Source: Longimicrobiales bacterium (GTDB taxonomy: Bacteria > Gemmatimonadota > Gemmatimonadetes > Longimicrobiales > Gaopeijiaceae). From it: a stretch of 8,730 nucleotides of DNA. Both the position numbers and the translations under genes were made by a program. The notes beneath the pieces are model-generated. The model was not told the origin of the DNA. It saw only the letters and a list, made by a program, of their open reading frames with translations, and did no database searches. Every line of letters starts with the position of its first letter. Positions within the stretch are counted from its first letter, which is position 1. Location of the stretch: positions 1 to 8,730 of the forward strand of contig JANQME010000286.1 of the NCBI GenBank assembly GCA_028280205.1, in the 5' to 3' direction. Positions 7,335 through 8,730 of the stretch are shown one piece after another.

Positions 7335-8149
7335 GACTCGACCTGCACGTGCATACGAAGGCGTCGGACGGCGCGTGGTCTCCGGAGGCCGTCGTCCGGG
7401 GTGCATCCGACGGCGGGCTCGACGTGATCGCGATCACCGATCACGACACGACGGCCGCGGTGGCGGTCGCGCAGGAGGTCGGCGAGCGGCACAGCCTCCA
7501 GGTGGTGCCCGCCACCGAGCTCTCCTCCACGCACGTCGGCCGTGACGTCCACATCCTCGGGTACTTCGTGAACCCCGAGTCTGCCGCCCTGGTCGCGCAC
7601 GAGCGGCGCGCGGCCGACCGGCGCCAGGAGCGCATGCGCGAGATGATCGAGCGTCTGGCGGGGCAGGGCATCGAGGTCACCTTCCAGGACGTGGAGCGGG
7701 CGGCCGGATCGGACGGGGTGGTGATCGGCCGACCGCACCTCGCGACGGCCCTGGTCGAGGCCGGATACGTGGACTCCGCGATGGAGGCCTTCGACCGACT
7801 GATCGGCGACGATCACCCGGCGTTCGTGCCGACCCATCTTCTCGAACCGACCGGCGCCGTCGAAGTCGTCCTGGAGGCGGGTGGAATCCCGATCTGGGCG
7901 CACCCGCCCTCGGACCTCGTGGATTCTCTCCTTCCCGGCCTCCGGGCGGCAGGCCTGCGGGGTCTCGAGGTGTACCGCCCGACGCACCGCCGCTCGGACG
8001 TCCTGAGGCTGGAGTCGATCTGCCGCACCGCGGGTCTGCTCATGACGGGCGGATCGGACTGGCACGGTCCCGACGCCGGAGCTGCGCTGGGCGACTTCTG
8101 GGTCGGAGCCGAGGAGATCGAGCGCTTCCTGGAGGCGGGCGGGCTGTAG
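7331..8149 (+). CDS. PHP-domain metal-dependent phosphoesterase (YciV/TrpH-like)
   Basis: The product (272 residues from GTG 7331) is a PHP-domain protein with a full set of metal ligands: H6 and H8 (LDLHVHT), D13, D37-H38-D39 (ITDHDT), E63 (PATELS), H74 (VHILGY), H136 (GRPH), H191 (WAHP), and D243 and H245 (GSDWHG). Order and length match the YciV/TrpH group. Characterised members of that group hydrolyse 3',5'-nucleotide bisphosphates or degrade short RNA from the 5' end. The exact substrate here cannot be read from sequence. I prefer GTG 7331 because GGAG (7317-7320) lies ten bases upstream and the protein then begins just before the first motif. GTG 7304 would add an Arg-rich nonapeptide, but its GGAGG is only one base away. 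The gene follows atpC with a 39-base gap and is probably co-transcribed, with no obvious link to ATP synthesis. Confidence 0.9.
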   Translation: MRLDLHVHTKASDGAWSPEAVVRGASDGGLDVIAITDHDTTAAVAVAQEVGERHSLQVVPATELSSTHVGRDVHILGYFVNPESAALVAHERRAADRRQERMREMIERLAGQGIEVTFQDVERAAGSDGVVIGRPHLATALVEAGYVDSAMEAFDRLIGDDHPAFVPTHLLEPTGAVEVVLEAGGIPIWAHPPSDLVDSLLPGLRAAGLRGLEVYRPTHRRSDVLRLESICRTAGLLMTGGSDWHGPDAGAALGDFWVGAEEIERFLEAGGL

Positions 8150-8150
8150 C

Positions 8151-8167
8151 CCGAGAGCGTCGCTCGG
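8151..8167. terminator. Possible weak hairpin between convergent genes
   Basis: CCGAG (8151-8155) can pair with CTCGG (8163-8167) around a seven-base loop in the 36-base gap between the two convergent stop codons. There is no T-run on either side, so intrinsic termination would be weak at best. Position is the main argument. Confidence 0.25.
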
Positions 8168-8185
8168 ACTGGGGGCAGGGGCGGC

Positions 8186-8730
8186 TCAGCGGCCCCGCTG
8201 CCAGGGCGCGATCAGCCCGCGCACCGTGGCGGCTACGTCGCTCGCGCCCATCACCGCCCCGATCACCGCCACACCGGACGCATCGGTACGAGCGCGAATC
8301 TCCGCGGCCCGCTCGACCGTCACGCCGCCGATCCCGACGACCGGGACGTCGACCGCAGCGGCAACCCCTTGCAGCCCGTCGAGACCGATCACGGCACCGG
8401 CGTCGGCTTTGGAGGCGGTGGCGTACACGGTTCCGCAGCCGACGTAGTCCGCTCCCGCGGCCACGAGGTGGCGCGCTTCGACCGGATCGTCGGTCGACGT
8501 GCCGATGAAGAACGGCCGATCCGCGGCCGGAGCGCCCTCGTGCTGCCCCACGGACGCGAGGGACCCCCGTGCCGCCTCGACGGCCCGCCGGACCTCCGCG
8601 ACCGGGAGGTCGTCCGGTCCCACGTGGACGCCGTCCGCCGCGACGGCCAGCGCGACATCGACCCGGTCGTTCACGAACAGGAGGGCACCGGCGGGCCTCG
8701 TGACCCCCAGGAGGGCGCGCGCCGCGGCGG
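8186..8730 (-). CDS. thiE: Thiamine-phosphate synthase, 5' end outside window
   Basis: ThiE joins hydroxymethylpyrimidine pyrophosphate and thiazole phosphate to make thiamine phosphate in the cytoplasm. About 180 residues are visible of a family length near 210-220. Reading from the right edge: an Ala/Leu-rich helix, LLFVNDRVDVALA (the VND strand with a metal/pyrophosphate-binding Asp), DGVHVGPDDLP, FIGTSTDDPVEA, GADYVGCGTVYATASKADA (the phosphate-binding loop area) and VPVVGIGGVT, ending in a short basic tail. These match the TIM-barrel order of ThiE. The frame stays open upstream of GTG 8674 to the window edge, and those residues continue the expected strand, so 8674 is not the true start. 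The family also includes the regulator-like TenI, but the conserved VND and GTVYATASK regions favour ThiE. It converges on the PHP gene and belongs to a separate transcript. Confidence 0.88.
   Translation of the reverse strand, partial: AAARALLGVTRPAGALLFVNDRVDVALAVAADGVHVGPDDLPVAEVRRAVEAARGSLASVGQHEGAPAADRPFFIGTSTDDPVEARHLVAAGADYVGCGTVYATASKADAGAVIGLDGLQGVAAAVDVPVVGIGGVTVERAAEIRARTDASGVAVIGAVMGASDVAATVRGLIAPWQRGR

Noticed and set aside
8672..8674. GTG at 8674 as the thiE start
   Set aside because: The frame continues upstream with residues (LLFVND) that complete the conserved strand, so the gene extends past the window edge.

Overview
The window is GC-rich and almost fully coding. It is dominated by a complete F-type (F1Fo) ATP synthase operon on the + strand, in the order [atpZ remnant]-atpI-atpB-atpE-atpF-atpH-atpA-atpG-atpD-atpC. 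A PHP-domain phosphoesterase gene follows on the same strand. A convergent minus-strand thiamine-phosphate synthase gene (thiE) runs off the right edge. The high GC, the long His-rich N-terminal extension on subunit a, the signal-peptide-like start of subunit b and the short epsilon subunit suggest a diderm bacterium. Gemmatimonadota or a relative would fit, but this is an inference from gene style and was not tested with a phylogeny.

Layout. Bases 1-159 hold the 3' part of a small membrane-protein gene of the AtpZ type, interrupted by an in-frame TAA at 34-36. Bases 156-542 encode an AtpI-like four-helix membrane protein. Bases 559-2449 carry the Fo genes (a, c, b). Bases 2446-7291 carry delta and the F1 genes (alpha, gamma, beta, epsilon). 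Bases 7331-8149 encode the PHP-domain protein. Bases 8186-8730 (minus strand) hold thiE, whose 5' end lies outside the window. No intergenic stretch exceeds about 55 bases, and no RNA gene, mobile element or CRISPR array was seen.

How it works together. Subunits a, b and the c-ring form the membrane proton path. Subunits alpha, beta, gamma, delta and epsilon form the catalytic head and stalks. AtpZ and AtpI are accessory proteins thought to help c-ring assembly or ion supply. Many neighbouring genes overlap by 1-4 bases (ATGA or TGATG), which suggests translational coupling. The catalytic residues needed for ATP synthesis are all visible, and the c-subunit site looks like a proton type rather than a sodium type.

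This is mostly a conventional core operon and I see no new system. Points worth a second look are the stop inside the atpZ frame, two short reading frames that bridge stop-to-start gaps, the swapped His/Glu pair in subunit a, the alpha P-loop with Gly where Gln is usual, the epsilon subunit without its inhibitory helices, and the unstructured leader ahead of atpE.
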